64,000 nt of DNA, from assembly GCF_014651595.1 (NCBI RefSeq), contig NZ_BMXE01000005.1:62001-126000 (forward strand), read 5' to 3'. Both the position numbers and the translations under genes were made by a program. Shown here piece by piece: positions 16,420 through 24,886 of the stretch. Below the pieces are notes generated by a model that ran no database searches, was not told the origin of the DNA, and was given only the letters and a program-made list of their open reading frames with translations. The stretch comes from Pseudovibrio japonicus. Lineage in GTDB: Bacteria > Pseudomonadota > Alphaproteobacteria > Rhizobiales > Stappiaceae. Each line of letters begins with the position of its first letter. Position 1 is the stretch's first letter.

Positions 16420-18213
16420 ATGGTCCGCGTTCTCATCTTTTTCGCGTTTGTGTTTCTTTTGGCGCTTGGCGGCGCCTGGATGGCAGACCGCCCCGGTTTG
16501 GTTACGCTTGATTGGCAGGGGTATGTCGTTCAGGTAAGCCTGCTGACGACCGTTGTCGCCTTTGGTATTTCCATTGTGGCGTCCATTGTGATCTGGGGCT
16601 TCTTGCGACTGGTTTGGAAGTCGCCAACGCTGGTTTCGCATTTCATGCAGCGTCGCCGTAAGGACAAGGGCTATGATGCTCTGTCACAGGGCCTGATGGC
16701 GCTCGGCTCCGGTGACACCTTGCATGCTCGCAAGTTCGGGCTAAAGGCTGATAAGTTTTTGGACGGCAATGAGCCTGCAGCGCGTCTGCTGTTGGCACAG
16801 GCCTCGCAGCTGGATGGTGACCACGCCGAAAGTCGTCGCCGGTTTGAGGCGATGATTGAAGATGATCGTTCCAAAGCAGTTGGTCTGCATGGACTTTACA
16901 TTGAAGCAGAGCGTGAAAACGAACCTGCAGCTGCGCGCCACTTTGCAGAGGAAGCGTTCAATCTGGTGCCGGGTCTGCATTGGGCAGGCAATGCGGTGCT
17001 TGGGTATCAGGCGGTCTCCGGTGACTGGGAAGAAGCCATTGCAACGCTTGAGCGCAACTATGCTGCTCGCATGATCGACAAGAAAACCCTTCGTCGCCAG
17101 AAAGCGGTTCTGCTAACAGCGCGTGCGCTTGAGTTGGAGAACGAGAATCCGGATCGTGCACGTACGTTGGCTGTTGAGGCGCATGGTCTTGCACCTTCGC
17201 TTGTGCCTGCTGCGCTCGTTGCAGCGCGTTTGCGCATCCGCGCTGGCGAAATTCGCAAGGCGAGCAAGATCCTTGAAGCAACCTGGAAGCTCAGCCCACA
17301 TCCAGACCTTGCAGAAGCTTACGCGCACGTTCGCCCGGGTGATTCTGTTACGGACCGTATGAGCCGCGTGAAAACGCTGGCTGGCATGCGTGCTTACTCT
17401 GCTGAAGGGGCGATTGCGGTTGCGGTTGCTGCCATTGAGGCACAGAAGTTTGATGAAGCGCGCGAGCAGCTCAAGCGCGTTCTGCGCTCCGAGCCAACAC
17501 AGCGGGCCTTCCTGCTGATGGCTGATCTTGAAGAGCGTGAGCATGGGGATCAGGGCCGTATTCGTGAGTGGCTGTCTCGTGCGGTGCGTGCGCCTCACGA
17601 TAAGGTCTGGATTGCGGATGGTGTTGTTTCTGCGAACTGGGCGCCGGTTTCTCCAAAGACTGGCCGAGTGGATGCCTATGAATGGGCAACACCGGAAAGC
17701 GCAATTGATCAGGACCAGACTATCGAAGTCATTGATGACAAGTTGTTTGAGCCACCAGAGCTGGCTGCTCCTGTGCAGGTGCTGAACGAGCCGGTTGCAG
17801 CTGATATTGTGGTGTCACCATCGCAAGAGGCGGAAAAGTCTGCAGCTGCGGACAAACCTGAGCCTGCGGAACCTGTTGTTGCGACGGAAGCTGCAAAGGA
17901 ACCAAAGGACGCGCCTGCTCCTGAGAAGAAGTCGAAGGAAACCACCAAGGCTGACAAGCCACGGGCAACTGTTATGCCTGTCGGGTTTTCAGGCTCTGCG
18001 CCGGCCAAGGCTGATGAAAAGGGCATGAAGAAGGTAGCGGAGCCGTCCAAAGCGACGCCGGATGCTGCAGCCAAGACCGGTAAGAAGTCGAAGGCGGAGA
18101 AGGAGACGCTCGTAGAATTCCCGCTTCCTCATCTTCCTGATGATCCGGGGCTGGAGTCTGAAGAGGATGATCCGAAAGCGCCGAAGGAACAAGGTTTTAG
18201 GTTCTTCCGCTAG
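16420..18213 (+). CDS. HemY-domain TPR membrane protein
   Basis: A 597-residue HemY_N family protein (the Proteobacterial 'HemY', distinct from protoporphyrinogen oxidase). Two N-terminal membrane segments (about residues 4-20 and 40-62) are followed by the conserved KGYDALSQGLMALGSGD linker, TPR-like helical repeats to about residue 420 and a C-terminal tail of about 150 residues rich in Ala, Pro, Glu and Lys. Its role is not settled; it is traditionally tied to haem synthesis by gene order. An AAAGGAGCGAAGG ribosome site precedes the ATG, and the gene is co-directional with hemC, hemD and the mitofilin-like gene. Confidence 0.88.
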   Translation: MVRVLIFFAFVFLLALGGAWMADRPGLVTLDWQGYVVQVSLLTTVVAFGISIVASIVIWGFLRLVWKSPTLVSHFMQRRRKDKGYDALSQGLMALGSGDTLHARKFGLKADKFLDGNEPAARLLLAQASQLDGDHAESRRRFEAMIEDDRSKAVGLHGLYIEAERENEPAAARHFAEEAFNLVPGLHWAGNAVLGYQAVSGDWEEAIATLERNYAARMIDKKTLRRQKAVLLTARALELENENPDRARTLAVEAHGLAPSLVPAALVAARLRIRAGEIRKASKILEATWKLSPHPDLAEAYAHVRPGDSVTDRMSRVKTLAGMRAYSAEGAIAVAVAAIEAQKFDEAREQLKRVLRSEPTQRAFLLMADLEEREHGDQGRIREWLSRAVRAPHDKVWIADGVVSANWAPVSPKTGRVDAYEWATPESAIDQDQTIEVIDDKLFEPPELAAPVQVLNEPVAADIVVSPSQEAEKSAAADKPEPAEPVVATEAAKEPKDAPAPEKKSKETTKADKPRATVMPVGFSGSAPAKADEKGMKKVAEPSKATPDAAAKTGKKSKAEKETLVEFPLPHLPDDPGLESEEDDPKAPKEQGFRFFR

Positions 18214-18221
18214 TTGAATTG

Positions 18222-18266
18222 CATGGGCAGAAGGGCTTTCGGGTTTTCGACCTCTTCTGCTCATGT
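18222..18266 (+). terminator. Hairpin after the HemY-like gene
   Basis: Imperfect stem ATGGGCAGAAG / CTTCTGCTCAT around a long loop. There is no clear T-run, so termination is only suggested. Confidence 0.35.
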
Positions 18267-18375
18267 TGATAGGTGGTGGATGCACCTTCTATCCTTGCAA
18301 ATCATACTTGCATCTTTTCGGGAGCTTGGGTATCAAGCTTCCACTTTCCAGCACATCCCTTGTGCTTGTTGGTAA

Positions 18376-18451
18376 GCCGCTGTAGCTCAGATGGTAGAGC
18401 ACGTCATTCGTAATGATGGGGTCGAAGGTTCGAGTCCTTTCAGCGGCACCA
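18376..18451 (+). tRNA. tRNA-Thr (CGT)
   Basis: A complete cloverleaf: acceptor GCCGCTG / CAGCGGC, D-arm GCTC/GAGC, anticodon stem CGTCA/TGATG (one G-U pair) with loop TTCGTAA giving anticodon CGT, T-arm with TTCGAGT, discriminator A, and an encoded CCA end. It reads the ACG threonine codon. Confidence 0.95.
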
Positions 18452-18701
18452 CACACACTCTCTGATACTTCATAATCCCCCAGAAATTTGTCGGTTTGGC
18501 TTTGTCTTATGGCTTACTCGTCGTAGGTTCTGAGTTGTGTTTTTTGGGCCATTGGTCGAACTTTTGAACATGCCGATCTCTTAGGGTGCGTTGCGGTTGT
18601 TATTAGTCACGCATCGTTCTCTAAGTCCTTTTGTTTTTTGCGTAGATGGAGGCCATTGTGGTTTCGTGGGAGCGGGCCGCTGATGGTGTGGAGTAGCGGA
18701 C
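18452..18701. other. Gene-free stretch after tRNA-Thr
   Basis: Nothing convincing is seen here: no long open frame, no strong hairpin and no recognised repeat. It presumably carries the promoter of the AGE-family gene. Confidence 0.4.
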
Positions 18702-19901
18702 GTGATTGTCGATCATCTGAATAAGTTGCGCACATGGTTGTTTGATGATGCATTGCCGCTTTGGCTGAAGGCGGGTGAGGATGCTGCGAACGGTGGTTTT
18801 GCAGAGACCATTACGCTGGAGTGCCAGGGCAGCACCGATAATAGGCGTGGTCGGGTAAATCCGCGTATGGTGTTTGTGTATTGCGAAGCTGGTCGTTTGG
18901 GCTGGGATGGCCCATGGATGGACGTTGTGCTGCGCACGCAGGCTTATGTGGAGCGGGTTTACGGGACTTCCGACGGGTATATTGGCGCATTGTCGACGCC
19001 TGAGGGTGAGCTGGTTGATCCGTCCTTTGATCTTTACAATCAGGCGTTTGCGTTACTGGCACTTTCCAGCATTGCTGATGTGAATAGTGAGAAGCGCGAA
19101 GAGGCCTGTGCGAAGGCCAAGGCGCTGCTTGATGTGCTGAACAGTCGCTTCAAACATCCTACCGCTGGTTTTCAGGAGGCTGAGCCTGCGCGCGCGCCGC
19201 TGGGTGCTAACCCGCATATGCATTTGTTCGAGATGTGTCTGGAATGGGAACGTTCTGACAATCTAAGCGCTGAGCAGAAGGCTGTTTGGTCCGCTTTGGC
19301 CGATGAATTGGGTGAGCTTTGCCTCAAGCACTTCATCTGCGAGAAGACGGGTGGTTTGCGTGAGTTCTTTGCGCTGGACTGGTCGCCGATGCCGGGTGAT
19401 GAGGGCAGGGTGCTGGAGCCGGGGCACCATTTTGAATGGGCCTGGCTTTTGACCCGCTGGAGCAAGTTGCGCGGGGATCGGCGGGCCAAGGCTGCTGCTG
19501 TCCGTCTCTTTGAGATTGCGGAGACATATGGTGTTGACCGTGAACGCGGCGTTGCGGTGATGGGGATCAACGATGATTTCTCCATGCGTGACCCTCTGGC
19601 GCGTCTGTGGTCGCAGGCGGAGTGGCTTAAGGGCTCTCTGGCGATGCTGGAGAGTACGCCGGAGAGTGAATGGCCGCGTTATCGCCAGTCCATGCTGGAT
19701 GCTCTGGCGGCGCTGGAACTCTTCTTTGAGGATGTGCCAGCAGGCCTTTGGAAAGATAAGCTGTTGCCGGATGGCGATTTTGTGCAGGAAGCGGCTCCGG
19801 CAAGCTCGCTTTACCACATCATTTCAGCAATCTCCGAGCTTGACCGGTTTTCGCAAACCGTGGTTGGGCAGAAGGTGATTGCGCTTGAGAATACCAAGTA
19901 G
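18702..19901 (+). CDS. AGE family sugar epimerase/isomerase
   Basis: A 399-residue (alpha/alpha)6-barrel protein of the N-acylglucosamine 2-epimerase / mannose isomerase family. Typical segments are GGFAETI near residue 31, RVNPRMVFVYCEAGRLG near 51-67, NPHMHLFEMCLEW near 169-181 and EPGHHFEWAWLL near 241-252; the His and Glu residues of the last two are the family's catalytic positions. It would interconvert aldose and ketose or epimerise at C2; the exact sugar is unknown. The start is a GTG. A Gfo/Idh/MocA oxidoreductase follows after 32 bp, so both likely act on one sugar pathway. Confidence 0.85.
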   Translation: MIVDHLNKLRTWLFDDALPLWLKAGEDAANGGFAETITLECQGSTDNRRGRVNPRMVFVYCEAGRLGWDGPWMDVVLRTQAYVERVYGTSDGYIGALSTPEGELVDPSFDLYNQAFALLALSSIADVNSEKREEACAKAKALLDVLNSRFKHPTAGFQEAEPARAPLGANPHMHLFEMCLEWERSDNLSAEQKAVWSALADELGELCLKHFICEKTGGLREFFALDWSPMPGDEGRVLEPGHHFEWAWLLTRWSKLRGDRRAKAAAVRLFEIAETYGVDRERGVAVMGINDDFSMRDPLARLWSQAEWLKGSLAMLESTPESEWPRYRQSMLDALAALELFFEDVPAGLWKDKLLPDGDFVQEAAPASSLYHIISAISELDRFSQTVVGQKVIALENTK

Positions 19902-19933
19902 CGTTCCGGGCAGGATAGATAGGGAGTATCATA

Positions 19934-20938
19934 ATGGTTAGGTGGGGTGTTCTATCCACTGCACGGATTGGCCGCGAGAAGGTCATTCCGGCTCTGCAGA
20001 AAGCCAAGAACCTTGAGGTTGCTGCGATTGCCTCACGCGATGAGGAAAATGCGCAGAAGGTTGCTGCTGAGCTGGGAATCGGGAAAGCTTACGGGTCCTA
20101 CGAGGCGTTGCTGGCAGATCCTGATATCGATGTGATTTACAATCCTTTGCCAAACCACATGCATGTGCCGATGACGGTAGAGGCGGTGAAGGCCGGAAAG
20201 CATGTACTTTGTGAAAAGCCGATTGCGCTGGATGCGAAGGAAGCTCGTCTGCTGCGGGATATGCCGAGTGATCGCTTTGTTATGGAAGCTTTTATGGTGC
20301 GGGCACATCCGCAATGGCAGCGGGCTCTGGAGATTGTTGAGTCCGGCGAGCTGGGCAAGTTGCAGAGCATTCAGGCGTTCTTTTCCTATAATAATCAGGA
20401 CCCAGATAACATTCGCAATAAACCCGCGTTTGGTGGTGGGGCGCTGATGGATGTGGGCTGCTACCCGATTGTGGCGGGGCGCTACTTTTACAATGCGGAG
20501 CCTGAGCGGGTTGTGAGTCTGATTGACCGTGACAAGAATTTTGGCACGGACCGTCTGACATCTGCAATGATGGACTTTGGTGAGGGACGTCAGGCGCAGT
20601 TTACGGTTTCCACGCAGTCGGCTCCGTATCAGCGGATCAATCTGGTTGGGACCGCCAAGCGGCTGGAAATCCTTATTCCATTCAACGCGCCTGCGGGTGC
20701 AGAGACCATTTTGCGTCTGGATTCCGGCACTGCGCTGGGTGATGGCGGGCTTGAAGTGGAGCGCATTCCTGCCTGTGATCAGTACACGTTGCAGGGGGAG
20801 TTGTTCTCCCGCGTGGTTCGGGGCGAGGAGAAGCTGCCTTATGGCGTTGATGATGCGATTCAGATGATGGACATCATTGATGCGATGTTCCGTTCTGAAC
20901 GCAGTGGCAGCTGGGAGACCATTGGGTCTCCCGACTGA
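19934..20938 (+). CDS. Gfo/Idh/MocA family oxidoreductase
   Basis: A 334-residue NAD(P)-dependent sugar or polyol dehydrogenase. The Rossmann start is VRWGVLSTARIGREKVIPAL, the characteristic EKP motif appears as GKHVLCEKPIALDAKEA near residues 90-106, and the C-terminal domain has GGGALMDVGCYPI near 167-179. It acts in the cytoplasm. It probably forms an operon with the AGE-family epimerase upstream, and it converges on lldD across a 13-bp gap. The substrate is not identifiable. Confidence 0.9.
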   Translation: MVRWGVLSTARIGREKVIPALQKAKNLEVAAIASRDEENAQKVAAELGIGKAYGSYEALLADPDIDVIYNPLPNHMHVPMTVEAVKAGKHVLCEKPIALDAKEARLLRDMPSDRFVMEAFMVRAHPQWQRALEIVESGELGKLQSIQAFFSYNNQDPDNIRNKPAFGGGALMDVGCYPIVAGRYFYNAEPERVVSLIDRDKNFGTDRLTSAMMDFGEGRQAQFTVSTQSAPYQRINLVGTAKRLEILIPFNAPAGAETILRLDSGTALGDGGLEVERIPACDQYTLQGELFSRVVRGEEKLPYGVDDAIQMMDIIDAMFRSERSGSWETIGSPD

Positions 20939-20951
20939 GTGTCAGTGAGCG

Positions 20952-22106
20952 TTACACCTTAACGCCATTGATGGAATACAGGTTGTCGCGATTGAGTGTA
21001 TTGAGATCGCGGCGGCCACACAGCGCCATGGTGATGTCCAGTTCTTTCTGGATTACCTCCAGTGACTGCGTTACGCCTTGCTTTCCGCCAGCGCCCAGAC
21101 CGTAGAGGAATGGTCTGCCGATGTAGGTGCCTTTTGCACCGAGGCAGATGGCTTTCAATACGTCCTGTCCCGAGCGAATGCCGCCGTCGAAGTGGATTTC
21201 CACCTTGTCTCCGACCTCGTCAACGATTTCCGGCAGGACTTCTATGGAGGATGGTGCGCCGTCCAGCTGACGTCCGCCGTGGTTCGAGACGATGATCGCA
21301 TCACAGCCATGATCGACTGCGTGGCGGGCATCTTCTCTGTCCAGTATACCTTTCAGGATCAGCGGGCCGCCCCACCGTTCTTTGATCCACTCAATGTCAT
21401 CCCAGCTCAGCCGCGGGTCAAATTGCTCTGCTGCCCATGAGGAGAGAGAAGAGAGGTCTGCAACGCCCTTGGCATGACCGACAATGTTACCGAAGGAGCG
21501 GTTCTGTGTGGTGAGCATATTCATGCACCACATTGGGCGTGTTGCCATTTGCCATATGTGCTTTGGGGTGAACTTTGGCGGGGCAGACAGGCCGTTGCGT
21601 AGGTCTTTGTGACGCTGGCCGAGGATCTGTAGGTCAAAGGTGAGCACCAGTGCAGAACAGCCAGCATTCTTGGCGCGGTCAATGAGCGCGTTGATGAAGT
21701 CCCGATCCTTCATCACGTAGAGCTGAAACCAAAACGGCTTTGTTGTTTTGGCTCTGACCGCCTCAATAGAGCAGATACTCATGGTTGAAAGGGTGAAGGG
21801 AACGCCGAATTCTTCTGCTGCCTGTGCCGCGAGGATCTCGCCATCGGCATGCTGCATTCCAGTCAGGCCGGTTGGGGCCAGCGCGACAGGCATTGAGACA
21901 TCCTGTCCGATCATCTTGGTGGCTAGGGTCCGGTTGGTCATATCAACCGCGATGCGCTGTCGCAGTTTGATCTTGGCGAAGTCACTCTCGTTGGCTTTGT
22001 AGGTGCTCTCGGTCCATGAGCCGGAATCTGCATAATCGAAAAACATTTTCGGAACGCGTCTGCGAGCGCGTTCTTTGAGATCATTGATTTCTAAAATTGG
22101 TGCCAT
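20952..22106 (-). CDS. lldD: FMN-dependent L-lactate dehydrogenase (alpha-hydroxy-acid oxidase family)
   Basis: A 384-residue FMN-dependent enzyme oxidising L-lactate, or a close 2-hydroxy acid, to the 2-oxo acid, feeding electrons to the respiratory chain at the inner membrane. Family marks are FFDYADSGSWTESTY near residues 22-36, LAPTGLTGMQHADGE near 76-90 and the active-site IIVSNHGGRQLDGAPSS near 275-291, whose His is the catalytic base and Arg binds the carboxylate. Length fits LldD. No lactate permease is adjacent. A TAGAC-N4-GTCTA inverted repeat lies about 80 bp upstream and may be an operator. Confidence 0.9.
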   Translation of the reverse strand: MAPILEINDLKERARRRVPKMFFDYADSGSWTESTYKANESDFAKIKLRQRIAVDMTNRTLATKMIGQDVSMPVALAPTGLTGMQHADGEILAAQAAEEFGVPFTLSTMSICSIEAVRAKTTKPFWFQLYVMKDRDFINALIDRAKNAGCSALVLTFDLQILGQRHKDLRNGLSAPPKFTPKHIWQMATRPMWCMNMLTTQNRSFGNIVGHAKGVADLSSLSSWAAEQFDPRLSWDDIEWIKERWGGPLILKGILDREDARHAVDHGCDAIIVSNHGGRQLDGAPSSIEVLPEIVDEVGDKVEIHFDGGIRSGQDVLKAICLGAKGTYIGRPFLYGLGAGGKQGVTQSLEVIQKELDITMALCGRRDLNTLNRDNLYSINGVKV

Positions 22107-22185
22107 GTACGGGCCTCCCCCCGAAACATTCGATCTATCTATAAAGGGATTGCACGTATCGGTGATATGTCAATAAGCGAGGCTT

Positions 22186-22199
22186 TAGACTTGCGTCTA
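22186..22199. promoter_or_regulatory. Candidate operator upstream of lldD
   Basis: Inverted repeat TAGAC-TTGC-GTCTA, 80 bp before the lldD start. The form suits a dimeric GntR- or LysR-type regulator, but no regulator gene is adjacent. Confidence 0.3.
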
Positions 22200-22298
22200 C
22201 AGGTATAGCTGGGGGTGGTTTTCTTATGAGATCGGGAGACACATATGTAGCTCACGCTTTTCATGCGTAAGATGATTGATATGCGTTTGCTGGAAAGC

Positions 22299-22375
22299 TG
22301 GTGACCCCGACAGGATTCGAACCTGTGACCTGCCGCTTAGGAGGCGGCCGCTCTATCCAGCTGAGCTACGGGGCC
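22299..22375 (-). tRNA. tRNA-Arg (CCT)
   Basis: A complete cloverleaf on the minus strand: acceptor GGCCCCG / CGGGGTC, D-arm GCTC/GAGC, anticodon stem GCCGC/GCGGC with loop CTCCTAA giving anticodon CCT, T-arm ACAGG-TTCGAAT-CCTGT, discriminator A and encoded CCA. It reads AGG. Confidence 0.95.
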
Positions 22376-22640
22376 TTTGGCTGTGCTTTGTTAGCCGAGA
22401 TTTCTTTAGGCTACTCGCATCAGATCTTGGCAGCTGAAGATGCTGCGTGTTTTCAAATATCATGAAAATCGGAGGTATGCGAGACAGATTGAGCAGCTGT
22501 GAACAGGCTAGGCGTCGGTTTAAACATGGGAATTTTTGTGGTCCGTGTTTCTCTGCTTTTTTTGCCCGAGAGTTCTGAGGGGCGTTCATGGGCAGGTGAC
22601 CTGATATAATTTTCAATTGTATCTTGAAGGGCGAGTTGCA

Positions 22641-23393
22641 GTGTCCGCGCGATCCATGGGCCTATTTTTAGTATTGCTGTTTTGCACGGGGAGAGCGTTT
22701 GCCGGGCCGTGTGATGAAGCTGTGTCAGCTGAGCAAGGCTTGTCCGTGATCCTGCTGGAGGAAGCGCTCAGTAATCCGGTGAGTTTTACCGCCAGTGACG
22801 GGCACGCTTATTATCTTGCTGACTTGATGGTTCCGGAGCCGTTTGGGGAAATGGGAGCGGAGCTTCTTGGGGGCGGTGAGGTTTATGTTCAGGCATTGGC
22901 TACAAAGAGCGACCGATGGGGGCGGAAGCCCGCGATTCTGCTCGACCGTGACCGGCGGGATTTGTCTGCCAGACTGGTAGAGGCCGGAGTGGCCATTGTT
23001 AAGCCACAATTGAGAGCTTTCAATTGTCTGAAATTACTTATTAAACTTGAAAGAGACGCTCGTAAGACAACCAGTGGATTATGGGTCGTTAAAAATGTAA
23101 TTATCGATTATAAGTCAATAGGCTACGCGCAAATTGGACTTTACGGGATTGTGGAAGCCAAGCTGGTTTCTGTGGGGCAAACACGATCCAGAACATACTT
23201 GAACTTTGGTGAGCGCTGGACAGAAGATTTAACCGGGATTATTCAAAGGAGAAAGCTAGCGGATTTTTCGGAGTTCGGGCATGATCTTTCAATGATTGAG
23301 GGTCGCAGAGTTCGTCTCAGGGGCGTTGTGCAACTGGACGATGGACCCCAAATAGAGCTCAAACATCCAGCGCAGTTGGAGCTTCTGGACTAA
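22641..23393 (+). CDS. Exported SNase-like (thermonuclease-fold) protein
   Basis: A protein of about 250 residues with an N-terminal signal peptide (MGLFLVLLFCTGRAFA core). The middle part follows the staphylococcal nuclease pattern, with VPEP in place of the DTPE loop, SDRWGRKPAILL matching the DRYGR strand and DLSARLVEAGVAIV matching the next helix. The family's first catalytic arginine and the aspartate of DTPE appear to be missing, so nuclease activity is doubtful. A C-terminal OB-like region (YLNFGERWTEDLTGII, RLRGVVQ) follows. The GTG at 22641 is preferred because AAGGGCGAG lies just upstream; ATG 22656 is an alternative. The M48 protease gene follows after 21 bp. Confidence 0.75.
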   Translation: MSARSMGLFLVLLFCTGRAFAGPCDEAVSAEQGLSVILLEEALSNPVSFTASDGHAYYLADLMVPEPFGEMGAELLGGGEVYVQALATKSDRWGRKPAILLDRDRRDLSARLVEAGVAIVKPQLRAFNCLKLLIKLERDARKTTSGLWVVKNVIIDYKSIGYAQIGLYGIVEAKLVSVGQTRSRTYLNFGERWTEDLTGIIQRRKLADFSEFGHDLSMIEGRRVRLRGVVQLDDGPQIELKHPAQLELLD

Positions 23394-23414
23394 GGCAAAG
23401 AGCCGGAAACGCGA

Positions 23415-24884
23415 ATGACTTTGAGTAGTGCATTGTCTGGATTACGGACGAGCCTAAGAATTTTATCGGTATCTGCAGTGGCCGCAGCCCTTGTTGCGTG
23501 TCAGCTGACGGGCTCTGCCAATCAAAGCACTCCAAAACCCGGTAGTTTGCGTAGCGGGCTTGGAAGCGACGTGGGGGCGAAGGAGCATCCGCGTGTCGTT
23601 GCCACTTACGGCGGCGTCTACAATGATACCAAAGCTGAAACGGCGATTGCGCGGGTTGTTGGCGGCCTTGTTGCGGCCTCTGAAGATCCTGAGGCGCAGT
23701 ACCGTGTAACTCTGCTCAACAGCCCTGCGGTAAATGCTTTCGCGCTTCCTGGTGGTTATCTTTATGTCACCCGCGGCTTGCTTGCGCTTGCAAACGATAC
23801 TTCTGAACTGGCTGCCGTGCTTTCCCATGAAATGGCGCATGTGACGGCTCGTCACGCCATTAAACGTCAGCGTCAGGCTGAGGAAGCCGAGTTTGTCACC
23901 AAGGTGATGACCAATATCGGCAAGGATCAGGAGACGATTGATGCGGCTGTGAAAGAGAAGCAGCATCAGTTTGCGCGGTTCTCGCAAGAGCAGGAGCTTG
24001 AGGCGGATGATGTGGGCGTGAGAACGCTCGCAGGGGCGGGATATGATCCTTATGCCGCTGCCCGGTTCTTGAACACGATGGGGCAATTTGCGCGTTACCA
24101 GCAGCTTGGTGGAGAGACCAGTTCTGCGCCGGACTTCCTTTCTTCACATCCCAACACACCTGAGCGTATTCGCCGGGCAGTGTTGAGTGCGCGGCAGATT
24201 GGGGCGCCGGGGATTGGGCTTAACGGTCGTGCTGAATACCTGCGCAGTCTGGATGGAATGCTGTTTGGGGATGATCCGCTGGAAGGGTATGTGCGTGGGC
24301 GTCAGTTCCTGCACAAGGGCCTTGGCATCTCCTTTAGTGTGCCAAAGGGGTTTGTGCTTGAAAATGCCGCTGAAGCCGTTCTCGCCAGCAATAAATCCGG
24401 CACAGCCATGCGATTTGATGGCGCTGATCTGACCGGATACGCCAGCTTAACCGATTATATGTTATCAGGCTGGATCAATGGCCTGATCGACAACAGTGTC
24501 CGCCCGACCACAATTAACGGCCTGCCAGCGGTTATTGGATCAGCAATTACAGATGGTTGGTCGTTCCGCATTGGTGTGGTCCGGATTGGATTAACCGGAT
24601 ATAGGTTTATCTTCGCAAATCGCTCGCCAACCGCTGTATTTACTAGTGATTTTGAAAAGTCGCTTGGAAGTTTCAGGCAGCTTAGCCCTACTGAACAGGC
24701 GAGGCTTAACCCACTTCGAGTTAAGATCATTCAGGCTAAGGGTGGGGAGACAGCGCGTAAGCTGGCTGTTGGTATGAGCGGCGTTGAGCCGTCCCGTCGT
24801 CTGGAGTTGTTTACGATCCTCAACCAGGTGAAGGCGAACCAGCGTTTCAAGCAGGGCGAGCTGCTGAAGGTGATTACTGACTAA
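23415..24884 (+). CDS. M48 family metalloprotease lipoprotein
   Basis: A 489-residue zinc protease of the M48 (BepA/LoiP-like) family, likely a periplasm-facing lipoprotein: residues 1-28 are a signal peptide ending in the lipobox LVAC with Cys29 as the lipidation site. The zinc site is HEMAHVTARH near residue 140, with the third ligand in QELEADDVGVR near 194. The C-terminal region ends in LNQVKANQRFKQGELLKVI, which looks like a LysM-type fold. BepA relatives help outer-membrane protein quality control. It may be co-transcribed with the SNase-like gene and converges on rpoH2 with only two bases between the stop codons. Confidence 0.9.
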   Translation: MTLSSALSGLRTSLRILSVSAVAAALVACQLTGSANQSTPKPGSLRSGLGSDVGAKEHPRVVATYGGVYNDTKAETAIARVVGGLVAASEDPEAQYRVTLLNSPAVNAFALPGGYLYVTRGLLALANDTSELAAVLSHEMAHVTARHAIKRQRQAEEAEFVTKVMTNIGKDQETIDAAVKEKQHQFARFSQEQELEADDVGVRTLAGAGYDPYAAARFLNTMGQFARYQQLGGETSSAPDFLSSHPNTPERIRRAVLSARQIGAPGIGLNGRAEYLRSLDGMLFGDDPLEGYVRGRQFLHKGLGISFSVPKGFVLENAAEAVLASNKSGTAMRFDGADLTGYASLTDYMLSGWINGLIDNSVRPTTINGLPAVIGSAITDGWSFRIGVVRIGLTGYRFIFANRSPTAVFTSDFEKSLGSFRQLSPTEQARLNPLRVKIIQAKGGETARKLAVGMSGVEPSRRLELFTILNQVKANQRFKQGELLKVITD

Positions 24885-24886
24885 GA

